Below are positions 26,637-35,010 of a stretch of 35,163 nucleotides of DNA, piece by piece (within the stretch, counting starts at the first letter, position 1; each line of letters opens with the position of its first letter). A program made the position numbers and the translations under genes. The stretch comes from DASPNM01 sp035626515 (GTDB taxonomy: Bacteria > Bacteroidota > Bacteroidia > Chitinophagales > Chitinophagaceae): positions 1 through 35,163 of the forward strand of contig DASPNM010000027.1 of assembly GCA_035626515.1 (NCBI GenBank). The letters run 5' to 3'. The notes under the pieces were generated by a model. The model worked only from the letters and a program-made list of their open reading frames with translations. It had not been told where the DNA came from and made no database searches.

Positions 26637-27833
26637 ATGGCAGCGACAGATGCCTCAGAACAGTCAACTCCCGTTGCCGGCTCCCTCATCGAGCGGGACA
26701 CGGCCGCGGGATTCGACCTCCTGCGTCCGTGGAAAGTGATTTCCCGGAACAATCTTTATATCGTTTATCTGTCAGTCGCGCTCTTCGGGTTTTATGCATT
26801 TACGCAGCATGGGCTCAACTGGATCGCATTGCTCACGTCGCTGATCGTGAGCGTCCCGATTGGTTTTGCCATCGCTTTTTTTGAGACGCAGGCAATGGAT
26901 TTTCGCCGCAGGCACCGGCGCACCCGTTTCTGGATTTACCTGATCTACCGAACATTCCGCGTCACCGTCTGGTTTCTCGCGCTGTTTCTGATCATTATGC
27001 TCCTGGTGATCTGGCTCGACATCAATACGTACGAAACCATATTTCCCCGGAGCCTTTATGATTTTTTCGCGACCCGCAAGGTGATTGAATTCCTGGGCAT
27101 TTCGCTGGGCATTTCCCTTGCTTCGAACTTCATGGACGAACTGCACCGCAAATTGGGGCGGGATGCATTGTTCCACCTTGTTTTGGGGAAATACCACCAG
27201 GTGAAGCAGGAAGACCGGTTTTTCCTGTTCATCGACCTGAACCGTTCCACGGAAATTGCCGAGGAAATGGGGGAGCTGGAGTTCAGTCACTTTCTCCAGG
27301 ATTATTACTACGACATCAGCGAGCCCATCGCGCGGTATAATGGAAACGTGTACCAGTATGTGGGGGATGAAGTGGTGGTCACCTGGCTTCTGCGAAAGGG
27401 AGCGCGTTATTCCGTTGCGCTGCGTTGTTTTTTTGCCATTCAGAAGCAGGTCAGGCGTTATGAAAAACAATACCTGAAGAGATACGGCCGGGTGCCCGAG
27501 TTCAAAGGTGCGCTGCACGGTGGAAACGTGGTCGTGTCGGAGGTAGGGAAATACAAATCGGAGATTGCCTATCACGGCGACGTGTTGAACACGACGGCGC
27601 GCATACTGGGCAAATGCCACGAACTGGATTCCGAATACATTGTTTCAGACTATGTCATCGAGCATTTGGAAATTCCGAGGTATGTGAAAATCGAACCTCT
27701 GGGAAGTTTCCAGCTGCGCGGAAAACAGCAGGAAGTCGAACTTTATTCCGCTTTTCTTTCGATGAGAAAAATAGAAGACAGGCGGCGCAGGAGAATGCGG
27801 TTATTCCGCAGAAGAATGCAGCCTTCTGATTGA
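26637..27833 (+). CDS. Membrane class III adenylate/guanylate cyclase
   Basis: This 398-residue protein has an N-terminal membrane domain with about four hydrophobic segments (about 40-58, 62-82, 105-130 and 150-168). A class III nucleotidyl cyclase catalytic domain follows at about 190-370. The two metal-binding aspartates are D200 in FFLFIDLNRST and D244 in YVGDEVVVTW. The transition-state residues are in HGDVLNTTARIL, and KSEIAYHGD supplies a substrate-contact region. These intact residues predict synthesis of a cyclic nucleotide; whether cAMP or cGMP is not decided here. The C-terminus is a run of Arg (RRRRRMRLFRRR). It starts 85 bp from the divergent methyltransferase gene and stands alone. 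Confidence 0.88.
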   Translation: MAATDASEQSTPVAGSLIERDTAAGFDLLRPWKVISRNNLYIVYLSVALFGFYAFTQHGLNWIALLTSLIVSVPIGFAIAFFETQAMDFRRRHRRTRFWIYLIYRTFRVTVWFLALFLIIMLLVIWLDINTYETIFPRSLYDFFATRKVIEFLGISLGISLASNFMDELHRKLGRDALFHLVLGKYHQVKQEDRFFLFIDLNRSTEIAEEMGELEFSHFLQDYYYDISEPIARYNGNVYQYVGDEVVVTWLLRKGARYSVALRCFFAIQKQVRRYEKQYLKRYGRVPEFKGALHGGNVVVSEVGKYKSEIAYHGDVLNTTARILGKCHELDSEYIVSDYVIEHLEIPRYVKIEPLGSFQLRGKQQEVELYSAFLSMRKIEDRRRRRMRLFRRRMQPSD

Positions 27834-27855
27834 CTGATTAATTATGTGCCGGGGA

Positions 27856-27981
27856 TCAGCCTCTGAATTTGTAATTCGCAGTCGGGTTGGTCGGACATCC
27901 GTTCTTCCGGGAAGAGTAGCAGGAAGTCAGCATTGCTGCGAAAACGATCAGCATGACGGCGGCGAAAAATTTCGTTTTCAT
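27856..27981 (-). CDS. Small lipoprotein (41 residues)
   Basis: The frame on the minus strand encodes 41 residues: a signal sequence MKTKFFAAVMLIVFAAM, then the lipobox LTSC with the lipidated Cys at position 21, then a 20-residue mature peptide YSSRKNGCPTNPTANYKFRG-like in content (one further Cys, basic and Asn/Pro-rich). It was found by reading the gap between two + strand genes. A perfect -7 box lies 58 bp upstream on the same strand. The mature part is too short for an enzyme. An envelope peptide role is inference. Confidence 0.75.
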   Translation of the reverse strand: MKTKFFAAVMLIVFAAMLTSCYSSRKNGCPTNPTANYKFRG

Positions 27982-28038
27982 TTTCTTAGGATATTATCCA
28001 GCTAAAACGGGTTAATGGCGCAATTATTTTGCGAACGA

Positions 28039-28046
28039 CAAAGATA
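28039..28046 (-). promoter_or_regulatory. -7 box of the small lipoprotein promoter
   Basis: The minus strand reads TATCTTTG, a perfect TAnnTTTG box. Transcription would start near 28032 and leave a leader of about 50 nt before the lipoprotein start at 27981. A TTG lies 15 bp upstream of the box, which is shorter than the usual -33 spacing. Confidence 0.45.
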
Positions 28047-28220
28047 GTGTGTTGGATGCATCAATCGTATCGTAAAACCCCTGCCCGAGGACGGTTTTTT
28101 CACACTTAACGAGTTGATTTTCTTAATACACGCTAAATTCGCCGGCAAAGGTTTAACTTTACCGCCCCCACGAACCCAATCAGGACCCAAAGGGGACGAA
28201 ATAAGAGGAATCACTAACCC

Positions 28221-29012
28221 ATGCTGCAGCTGAACAAACCCCTCGCCTTCATTGACCTGGAGACTACGGGCATCAATCTGGGCACCGACCGGATCATCGA
28301 GATCGCTATTCTGAAGCTGCTTCCCGATGGAAGCAAATCCCTGAAACGTAAATTGCTGAACCCCGAAATGCCGATTCCGAAGGCGGCCAGCGACGTGCAT
28401 GGCTACACCGACGAAATGGTAGCGAACGCACCTACATTCAGGCATGTGGCGCAGGAGCTCAAGCAGATTCTCGATGGGTGTGATCTTGCCGGCTACAATT
28501 CGAATCGTTTCGATATTCCGCTGCTGATGGAAGAATTTCTGCGCGCGGAGGTGGAATTCGATATGAAAGGCCGCAAGCTGGTTGATGTGCAGCATATCTT
28601 TCACAAAATGGAGCAGCGTACACTCACCGCTGCCTACAAATTTTACTGCAACAAAGAACTGGATGGCGCGCACTGCGCGGAAAATGATGCGTGTGCGACG
28701 CACGAGATTCTCATCGCGCAACTCGATCGTTACCCGCACCTGGGCAACACGATCGAATCCATTTTCCGGGTCATCGGCGAAGACGAGATCGTGGACCTGG
28801 CCCGGCGTATCGTGTTCGAGAACGGTGTCGAGGTTTTCAACTTTGGTAAATACAAGGGCAAACCCGTGGCGGAAGTGCTGCGGCAGGAACCGCAGTACTA
28901 TGACTGGATGATGAAAGGTGATTTTCCACGCCACACCAAAATGAAGCTGACGGAGATTTACACCCGCACATTGCTGAAAAAAACCGTTGGCGCTCCGCAG
29001 CAAAAGTTTTAA
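28221..29012 (+). CDS. DnaQ-like DEDDh 3'-5' exonuclease
   Basis: This 263-residue protein has an exonuclease domain at about residues 8-175. Exo I is D12-x-E14 in AFIDLETTG. Exo II carries D98 in GYNSNRFDIPLL. Exo III is H151-x4-D156 in HCAENDACATHEIL. All four acidic residues and the general-base His are present, so it should remove 3' nucleotides from DNA or RNA. The C-terminal part (about 205-255) contains FNFGKYKGKPVAEVL and YYDWMMKGDF, which resembles the small FGKYKG module (PF12843-like) often attached to such exonucleases. It is not the core epsilon subunit by any context seen here. A weak -7-like TAACTTTA is at 28154. Confidence 0.92.
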   Translation: MLQLNKPLAFIDLETTGINLGTDRIIEIAILKLLPDGSKSLKRKLLNPEMPIPKAASDVHGYTDEMVANAPTFRHVAQELKQILDGCDLAGYNSNRFDIPLLMEEFLRAEVEFDMKGRKLVDVQHIFHKMEQRTLTAAYKFYCNKELDGAHCAENDACATHEILIAQLDRYPHLGNTIESIFRVIGEDEIVDLARRIVFENGVEVFNFGKYKGKPVAEVLRQEPQYYDWMMKGDFPRHTKMKLTEIYTRTLLKKTVGAPQQKF

Positions 29013-29066
29013 CAGACGGGTCTTTAGTGATTATCGTAAATTCGTAAGAATGGTCGTTACCACTGT

Positions 29067-29864
29067 TTGGAAAAACTAGTAATCATACCGACCTACAACG
29101 AAAAGGAGAATATCCCTCATATTCTTAAGGCCATTTTTGATCTCCACCAGGATTTTCACGTGCTTGTAATTGATGACGGATCGCCGGACGGAACGGCACA
29201 GATTGCGAAGGATCTGCGGTATGACTATCCCGGAATGCTGTTCGTTGAAGAACGCACCGGCAAACAGGGACTGGGTACTGCGTACATCCATGGATTCAAA
29301 TGGGGGATTGCGCGCAATTACCGCTACATCTTTGAGATGGATGCGGATTTTTCGCACAACCCGGCCGATCTCGTGCGGCTTTACGAAGCCTGTCGCTTCG
29401 GTGGTGCCGATGTGGCGATTGGCTCCCGTTATGTGCGTGGCGGGGGCGTGGTGGACTGGCCGAGGAACCGGATCGCGCTTTCGAAAGGGGCTTCCCTTTA
29501 TACGCGACTGATCACGTTTATGCCCATTAAGGATCCGACTGCGGGATTTGTCTGTTATCGGAAGGAAGTTCTGGAAACCATCAACCTCGACGAGATCCAT
29601 TTCGTTGGATACGCTTTCCAGATTGAAATGAAGTTTGCGGCGTGGAAACTGGGTTTCCGGATCAGGGAGGTGCCCATCATTTTTCGTGACAGGACGCAGG
29701 GAACATCGAAAATGAACAAAGGCATTATCAAGGAAGGAGTGCTTGGAGTCCTGAAGCTGCGCTGGCACAGCTGGTTCACCAATTACCGGAAGCGCGTGAA
29801 GAATACCGACGCGGAAAACATACCCGGGGTACCGCGTAAGGAAATGCTCGCGCAAAGCAAATAA
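29067..29864 (+). CDS. Family 2 glycosyltransferase, polyprenol/dolichol-phosphate mannosyltransferase-like
   Basis: This 265-residue enzyme has a GT-A fold at about residues 1-230. It shows PTYNEKENI at 8-16, DDGSPDGT at 36-43, the metal-binding DAD at 92-94 in FEMDADFSHNP, GSRYVRGGGV and FQIEMKFAAWKLGF. This matches single-domain dolichol-phosphate-mannose-synthase-like proteins that transfer a sugar from a nucleotide donor to a polyprenyl phosphate. There are no C-terminal membrane helices. The start is TTG at 29067: it puts the catalytic motif at the normal distance, and no in-frame ATG precedes it nearby. A nine-codon ATG frame (29050-29079) overlaps this start in another frame. Confidence 0.9.
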   Translation: MEKLVIIPTYNEKENIPHILKAIFDLHQDFHVLVIDDGSPDGTAQIAKDLRYDYPGMLFVEERTGKQGLGTAYIHGFKWGIARNYRYIFEMDADFSHNPADLVRLYEACRFGGADVAIGSRYVRGGGVVDWPRNRIALSKGASLYTRLITFMPIKDPTAGFVCYRKEVLETINLDEIHFVGYAFQIEMKFAAWKLGFRIREVPIIFRDRTQGTSKMNKGIIKEGVLGVLKLRWHSWFTNYRKRVKNTDAENIPGVPRKEMLAQSK

Positions 29865-29906
29865 GCCTCTTCGTTTTTTGCTCCGATTTTAGCTAGCTTG
29901 TGGACG

Positions 29907-30806
29907 ATGAAAAAGGCCTTCATCCAGCTCCACATCGCCGTTTTTCTCGCCGGCTTCACCGGTATTTTGGGCCGGCTGATCTCGCTAAATGAGGGCTGGC
30001 TTGTTTGGTACCGCCTCCTCATCAGCGCAGGCACGATGTGGATCCTGTTTTGGGTCACAGGGAAACTCCAGCGCATTGCCCGGGGCGACGTATTCCGGCT
30101 GGCAGGGGTAGGATTTCTCGCGGCGCTTCACTGGGTCGCTTTCTACGGCTCGATCAAATATGCGAACGTATCGGTTGCTCTCGTATGTTTTTCCTCGGTC
30201 GGATTTTTCACTGCGCTTTGGGAGCCGCTCCTTCTGAAGACACGGGTAAACTGGACGGAAGTCCTGCTGGGTCTGCTGGTAATCGCCGGCATCTATCTAA
30301 TTTTTCACTTTGATCCGAAATACAAGATCGGGATTGTGCTGGGGGTCATCTGCGCCGTGTTACTCGCAGTTGTGATGATCATTATCCGGCAATTCGTGCA
30401 GCGTATCAACCCGGAAACCATTCTCACGTATCAGCTCTCGGGAGGGTTCCTGGCACTTTCACTGCTGATGCCGTTTTATACGGCACAATGGCCGTCAGAC
30501 AACGTAATCCCTACTTTTCCTGATTTGGGCTGGCTGCTTTTTTTGTCGTGGATCTGTTCGGTGTGGGCATTTCAGCTGACGACGAACGCGCTGAGAAAAC
30601 TTTCCGCATTTACCGTCAACCTCAGCTTCAACCTGGAACCGTTGTACGGTATTTTGCTGGCCTTCCTGGTATTTCGCGAGAACGAATTCCTGAGCCCCTG
30701 GTTTTACTGGGGCTTTGCGCTGATCGCGGCTTCGCTGCTGATCCATGTGCTGCTGCTCCGCGAAAGAGAAAAACGAAAAGCAAATGCAGCTAACCGAGTA
30801 CCATAA
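29907..30806 (+). CDS. DMT-superfamily (EamA) permease
   Basis: This 299-residue integral membrane protein has about ten hydrophobic helices arranged as two EamA repeats (about 8-135 and 150-290). Examples are HIAVFLAGFTGILGRLI, LALVCFSS-like and IGIVLGVICAVLLAVVMII segments. ATG 29907 (MKKAFIQL) is preferred over an in-frame TTG at 29898. EamA permeases export or import amino acids, nucleosides or other metabolites, and the substrate is not evident. The 3' end overlaps the next gene start by 23 bases, which suggests cotranscription with the methyltransferase. Confidence 0.9.
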   Translation: MKKAFIQLHIAVFLAGFTGILGRLISLNEGWLVWYRLLISAGTMWILFWVTGKLQRIARGDVFRLAGVGFLAALHWVAFYGSIKYANVSVALVCFSSVGFFTALWEPLLLKTRVNWTEVLLGLLVIAGIYLIFHFDPKYKIGIVLGVICAVLLAVVMIIIRQFVQRINPETILTYQLSGGFLALSLLMPFYTAQWPSDNVIPTFPDLGWLLFLSWICSVWAFQLTTNALRKLSAFTVNLSFNLEPLYGILLAFLVFRENEFLSPWFYWGFALIAASLLIHVLLLREREKRKANAANRVP

Positions 30807-31638
30807 GCGCATAGTTGACTATTACGCCGCAACGGAGCACGCTTACCGCGATTCCTGGGACCTGGACCGCAGTCTGGCGATTCATTACGGTTACTGGGAC
30901 GAGCAGGTGCGCAATTTCCCCGCGTCACTGCGCCGAATGAACGAAGTGATGATGCTTCGGGCCGCAATCGGCGAGAGTGATTATGTTCTCGACGCGGGCT
31001 GCGGGGTCGGTGGATCTGCGATCTTCCTGGCAAAGACGGTTGGCTGCCGCGTGACCGGGATCAGCCTTAGCGAGCGGCAAATAAAACAGGCGCGGCAGAA
31101 CGCCAGTGTGCAGGGGCTCCAGGATCGTTTGGATTTTGCGGTCATGGATTATTGCAACACAGCGTTTCCTGCGGAAAGTTTCAGCGTGGTTTGGGGCTGC
31201 GAAAGCATTTGTTACGCCCAGGATAAAAAAAGTTTTATTCACGAAGCCGCCCGGCTGCTGCGTAAGGGGGGAAGGGTGATCGTAGCTGATGGGTTTGTAT
31301 CAGAGATTGAGTACAACCACCATCCACATGTGCGGCGTTGGCTCGACGGCTGGCAGGTAAATTACCTCGAAACCCCACAAAGATTTTCCGAAATGCTGCG
31401 CGACGCCGGATTTGGTCAAATAAATTATGGAGACATTTCACGATATGTTGTCCGTTCTTCGCGCCGCCTGTTGACGTATTATTTTTTGGCCAACCTCTAC
31501 CTCTGGTGGAGGCGTCTGCGCTTTGCGCCTCCGGCCTCGCAGGTGCAGAAAGGCAATATCAGCGCTTGCCGCCACCAGTATGTCGCCCTGAAAAAAGGAC
31601 TTTGGCAATACGGCATGGTCTCGGCGGTGCGCGAATAG
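30784..31638 (+). CDS. SAM-dependent methyltransferase, tocopherol/cyclopropane-synthase-like
   Basis: This 284-residue class I methyltransferase has its SAM-binding motif in YVLDAGCGVGGSAIFLA (about 67-83), then GCRVTGISLSERQIKQAR and VWGCESICYA. These last features are like gamma-tocopherol and sterol methyltransferases and cyclopropane synthases. ATG 30784 (MQLTEYHKRIVDYYA) starts the conserved N-terminus. It lies inside the last 23 bases of the permease gene, whereas a more upstream start at 30745 would add 13 residues that look like read-through of permease DNA. The DYY and W-rich N-terminal segment matches the family. The substrate is unknown. Confidence 0.88.
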   Translation: MQLTEYHKRIVDYYAATEHAYRDSWDLDRSLAIHYGYWDEQVRNFPASLRRMNEVMMLRAAIGESDYVLDAGCGVGGSAIFLAKTVGCRVTGISLSERQIKQARQNASVQGLQDRLDFAVMDYCNTAFPAESFSVVWGCESICYAQDKKSFIHEAARLLRKGGRVIVADGFVSEIEYNHHPHVRRWLDGWQVNYLETPQRFSEMLRDAGFGQINYGDISRYVVRSSRRLLTYYFLANLYLWWRRLRFAPPASQVQKGNISACRHQYVALKKGLWQYGMVSAVRE

Positions 31639-31661
31639 CCAGGCCGTACTATCTTTAGGAA

Positions 31662-34628
31662 ATGCGAATGAAAATCCGAACCATTGTACTACTTCCGGTA
31701 TTTCTTGTTGCCGCGTTCAACTCGAGCGGCCAGAAAAAACCTCTGGACCATTCGGTTTACGACGGCTGGCAGTCTGTCGGCGAAAAACTCATCAGTAATG
31801 ACGGCAAATGGGTAGCCTACACCGTGGAGGTGCAGGAAGGTGACAACGAGCTCGTGGTCCAGTCGGCCGATGGGCAGTACAGGAAAAAATTCGCACGCGG
31901 ATACCAGGCGACGATCACCGACGACAGCCGCTTTCTTGTTTTCCGCGTAAAGCCGTTTTACAAAGAAATCCGTGAGGCCAGGATAAAAAAGAAAAAGCCC
32001 GAGGAGTTCCCGAAAGACTCCGTTGGGGTGCTCGAGCTGGGTACGAACAACATCTGGATAAAGGCGAGAGTGCGTTCATACAAGACACCCCAGAAAGCCG
32101 GGGGCTGGCTCGCAATTCAACTTGAGAAAACCGTTGAGCAGCCGCGACCGGTGAGCAGGCCGGCGACGGACCGAAAAGCAGACAGCCTTGCCCGTGTGAT
32201 CGACTCGCTCCGGCAGGTGATCGCGAACTACCCACAGCCGAAAGAAAAAAAGAAAAAGAAGCGAGACGGTGATGAATTGGAAACAGAAGAGGATTTTGAT
32301 GGCGTACATGCCGAAGGTGATGAGACGTCGGCAGAGACCGGGAGCGATCTCATCTTGCGTAACCTTTCCAACGGGCACGAAAAGATATTTTCCAACATAC
32401 TGGATTATGCATTCAGTAGCGACGGCGGGAAGCTCGTACTGAAAAAGGCGGGGAATTTCAAGGACAGCCTCAGGCGGCTCTCGGTGGTGCTTTACCTTCC
32501 GCGAAAGGATTCCACGATTGCTCTCAGCCGGGGTGGGAACGATTTCAAAGGATTTGCGTTTTCGGAAGGCGGCGACCAGCTCGCTTACGTCGGCGAAAGG
32601 GACAGCATCAGAAATCTTTCCAAAATCTATCGAGTCTGGTACTACCGGGACGGCATGGACAGCGCGGGATTACTCGTTGACAGAAATTCACCCGGAATGA
32701 CGTTGGGAATGACGGTGAGCGAATTTGGCACGCCCGGCTTCAGCAAGTCGGGACGGCGGCTATTTTTCGGAGTCGCCCCGGTACAACCGCTTAAGGACAC
32801 GGCCATCGTGGAGATTGACGTGCCGAAACTCGATATCTGGCATTACCAGGATGAATACCTGCAGACTGTACAAACGCATCCTACCCGGCTGCGCAACGAT
32901 CAGCAGCAAAATTATCTCACCGTTTACGATTTGGAAAACCAGACCATCACACAGCTGGCCACACGCGAGCTGCCGCAGGTATTGCCGACCAACGAAGGAG
33001 ACGGAGAGGTGTTCATCGGCATGACGGATTTCGGGAAGCGCATCGAATCGCAGTGGCTCGGAACGACATTGAAAGACATTTACGCCGTCAACGTGCGCAC
33101 CGGCGAGCGTACCCTGGTGAAATCAGATCTGTTGGGACAGGTTTACCCGTCGTCGACAGGAAAATACATCATGTGGTTCGACCGCAGGGCGAAAAACTAT
33201 TTCGCCTGGGATGGAAATACTACGAAAAATATCAGTGCTGCGATCCGCGTCCCCCTTTGGAATGAGGACAGTCAGCACCCCGAGGATCCCCCGCCTTACG
33301 GGTTGATGGGGTGGCACCAGGGAGATTCTGCGGTCTATGTATATGACCGCTACGATGTCTGGAAACTGTTTCCGGATGGAAAGCAGCAGCCGCAGCGACT
33401 GACCCAGGGCCGGGAGGCACGGCTGATCCGTCGCTATTTGCAACTGGATCCCGAGCAGCGATTTGTTCGCGCCGATGTGCCCGTATTTTTCCGGGTTGTA
33501 AACGAGCGCACGAAAAATTCGAGCCTGGAAAAACGGAAGCAGACCGCAATTCAGCTTTATGTTCAGGATGAACCGGTAGCCATTAATAATGTTGTGAAAG
33601 CTCGCAGGGCCGAGGCGGTGATCTTTACGAAAGAGAATTTCATGCAGCCTCCGGATTTGTATTACAGCTATGCCGAGTCGTCTGGTGCGGGCGATATGGC
33701 AAGCAGCCCTGAAGTAAGGCTCGCCAGGAAGATTTCTGCCATCAACCCGCAGCAAAAAGATTATTTCTGGGGAACTGCAGAGCTTGTAAAATGGAAGGCT
33801 TACAATGGGAAAGAAGCCACAGGCATTCTTTATAAGCCTGAAAATTTGGATCCGCGAAAGAAATACCCGATGGTAATCTACTTTTATGAAAAGCTGAGCC
33901 AGAACCTGAATAATTATCATGCCCCGTCACCGATCCGCAGCGCCATCAACATCCCGTTTTTTGTAAGCAGGGGGTACCTGATCTTTTTACCCGATATTCA
34001 TTACACGGTCGGGCGGCCGGGGCGCGATGCCTACGATTACGTGGTGAGCGGAGCGCGCGCGCTGGTAAAAAAAGGATTTGCGGACAGCACGCGCATAGGA
34101 ATCCAGGGTCACAGCTGGGGGGGATACCAGGTGGCGTGGCTGGTCACACAAACGAAATTGTTCCGCGCGGCCTGGGCAGGGGCGCCAGTGGTGAACATGA
34201 CCAGCGCTTACGGCGGCATCCGCTGGGAAAGCGGAGTCAGCCGCCAGTTCCAGTACGAGCGTTCCCAAAGCCGCCTCGGCGTTTCCCTTTGGGATAAACC
34301 GCAGCTTTATATTCAAAACTCACCACTTTTTTATCTGAAAAATGTAACGACGCCGCTGGTGATCATGCACAACGATGCGGATGGTGCGGTGCCCTGGTAC
34401 CAGGGAATCGAACTGTTCACCGGACTCCGCCGTTTAGGAAAGCAAGTCTGGATGCTGAATTATAATGGACAGGGACACGGACTCACACAACGCCAGGACA
34501 TGCGCGATTACCAAATCCGCATGCAGCAGTTCTTCGACTGGAAGCTGAAGGGGGAACGGCCCGCGCGGTGGATTACGGAAGGAGTACCTGCTGTTCATAA
34601 GGGAAGGGATTGGGGAAGGGAGGAGTGA
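31662..34628 (+). CDS. S9-family (prolyl oligopeptidase type) serine peptidase
   Basis: This 988-residue protein has a signal peptide (about 1-22, ending near NSSGQ). A long beta-propeller-like N-terminal half includes a charged Lys/Glu-rich insertion near residues 185-225 (KEKKKKKRDGDELETEED). The alpha/beta hydrolase domain occupies about 700-970. The catalytic triad is S818 in GIQGHSWGGYQ, D907 in DADGAVPW and H939 in GQGHGLT. Such enzymes cleave short peptides, often after proline, in the periplasm. The length is large but within the range of Bacteroidota members. The start at 31662 has an in-frame ATG two codons later as an alternative. A -7-like TATCTTTA (31650-31657) abuts the start. 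Confidence 0.92.
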   Translation: MRMKIRTIVLLPVFLVAAFNSSGQKKPLDHSVYDGWQSVGEKLISNDGKWVAYTVEVQEGDNELVVQSADGQYRKKFARGYQATITDDSRFLVFRVKPFYKEIREARIKKKKPEEFPKDSVGVLELGTNNIWIKARVRSYKTPQKAGGWLAIQLEKTVEQPRPVSRPATDRKADSLARVIDSLRQVIANYPQPKEKKKKKRDGDELETEEDFDGVHAEGDETSAETGSDLILRNLSNGHEKIFSNILDYAFSSDGGKLVLKKAGNFKDSLRRLSVVLYLPRKDSTIALSRGGNDFKGFAFSEGGDQLAYVGERDSIRNLSKIYRVWYYRDGMDSAGLLVDRNSPGMTLGMTVSEFGTPGFSKSGRRLFFGVAPVQPLKDTAIVEIDVPKLDIWHYQDEYLQTVQTHPTRLRNDQQQNYLTVYDLENQTITQLATRELPQVLPTNEGDGEVFIGMTDFGKRIESQWLGTTLKDIYAVNVRTGERTLVKSDLLGQVYPSSTGKYIMWFDRRAKNYFAWDGNTTKNISAAIRVPLWNEDSQHPEDPPPYGLMGWHQGDSAVYVYDRYDVWKLFPDGKQQPQRLTQGREARLIRRYLQLDPEQRFVRADVPVFFRVVNERTKNSSLEKRKQTAIQLYVQDEPVAINNVVKARRAEAVIFTKENFMQPPDLYYSYAESSGAGDMASSPEVRLARKISAINPQQKDYFWGTAELVKWKAYNGKEATGILYKPENLDPRKKYPMVIYFYEKLSQNLNNYHAPSPIRSAINIPFFVSRGYLIFLPDIHYTVGRPGRDAYDYVVSGARALVKKGFADSTRIGIQGHSWGGYQVAWLVTQTKLFRAAWAGAPVVNMTSAYGGIRWESGVSRQFQYERSQSRLGVSLWDKPQLYIQNSPLFYLKNVTTPLVIMHNDADGAVPWYQGIELFTGLRRLGKQVWMLNYNGQGHGLTQRQDMRDYQIRMQQFFDWKLKGERPARWITEGVPAVHKGRDWGREE

Positions 34629-34637
34629 TGGGGGAGG

Positions 34638-34756
34638 AGTGATGAGTGACCAGTAATCAGTAAGCAGTAAGCAGTAATGAGTGATGAATGATGAGTGAGC
34701 AGTAGGGAGTAATCAGTAAGCAGTGAACGACTCCAGACTCCGAACTCCCGACTCCG
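34638..34756 (+). repeat. Degenerate heptad tandem array, 17 units
   Basis: Seventeen consecutive 7-bp units run without a register break. The first thirteen are variants of AGTrAkS (AGTGATG, AGTAATC, AGTAAGC and similar). The last four shift to GACTCCA, GACTCCG, AACTCCC, GACTCCG. No unit length other than seven fits. The array starts ten bases after the S9 peptidase stop codon and ends ten bases before the inverted-repeat element at 34766. Confidence 0.85.
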
Positions 34757-34765
34757 AAGCGGCCT

Positions 34766-34947
34766 CAGAAAAAATGCCGCCCGGAAGCTGAGCGAGCGCA
34801 GCGTCTTTCCCGCCGGCTTTGGTGTTGAGGGGAATCGCAACATCCTGTCGGCGGAAAGACGAAGAAAACTGTCTGAGCCCCGACCGCAGCGTCGGGGCGA
34901 GTTTTTTCTTCGTAGCGGAGCGAGCGAGGCTTCAGGCATTTTTTCTG
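34766..34947. repeat. 182-bp nested inverted-repeat element
   Basis: The outer arms are a perfect 13-bp inverted repeat: CAGAAAAAATGCC at 34766-34778 and its complement at 34935-34947. Inside are two hairpins side by side. The first pairs 34802-34815 with 34849-34861 (CGTCTTTCC plus GCCG, one bulged C) and has an inner TGTTG/CAACA pairing. The second pairs GAAGAAAACT (34861-34870) with 34900-34911 and GCCCCGAC (34877-34884) with GTCGGGGC (34891-34898). As RNA this would be a three-way junction; as DNA it could be a non-autonomous mobile element. GAGCGAGCG occurs once near each outer arm. Confidence 0.65.
34877..34907 (+). terminator. Terminator-like hairpin inside the inverted-repeat element
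   Basis: GCCCCGAC (34877-34884) and GTCGGGGC (34891-34898) form a perfect 8-bp stem with a six-base loop, followed by GAG and six T residues. It lies about 250 bp after the S9 peptidase gene and could stop its transcript. A matching A-rich stretch on the other side (34861-34870) would allow termination from the opposite direction too. Confidence 0.45.
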
Positions 34948-34950
34948 CAG

Positions 34951-34996
34951 CCTTGACTTTTTGGCTCCACCTTTTGCGGTCAAGGCAAAAGGTGGA
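34951..34996. repeat. Overlapping, mutually exclusive hairpins
   Basis: CCTTGAC (34951-34957) can pair with GTCAAGG (34979-34985). TCCACCTTTTGC (34966-34977) can pair with GCAAAAGGTGGA (34985-34996). In the first fold the complete left arm of the second helix lies inside the loop, and G34985 is shared, so the two helices compete or form a pseudoknot-like pair. I have the impression that similar CTTGA-TTTTT-type intergenic units occur in other Bacteroidota genomes, but could not check this. Confidence 0.6.
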
Positions 34997-35010
34997 AAAG
35001 CCCGGGAATG

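Noticed and set aside
26772..27620. 282-codon open frame on the minus strand
   Set aside because: It lies opposite the cyclase gene with intact catalytic residues, and the translated sequence has shadow-frame composition.
28002..29003. 333-codon open frame on the minus strand
   Set aside because: It is antisense to the exonuclease gene, whose DEDDh motifs are unmistakable. The minus-strand product resembles no family, and the small lipoprotein promoter lies within its span.
30745..30783. Upstream start of the second methyltransferase
   Set aside because: The extra residues come from out-of-frame permease DNA, and ATG 30784 begins the conserved region.
34595..34939. 114-codon minus-strand frame rich in Ser, Leu and His
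   Set aside because: It is produced by the heptad array and inverted repeats, which make open frames by periodicity. There is no protein signature.
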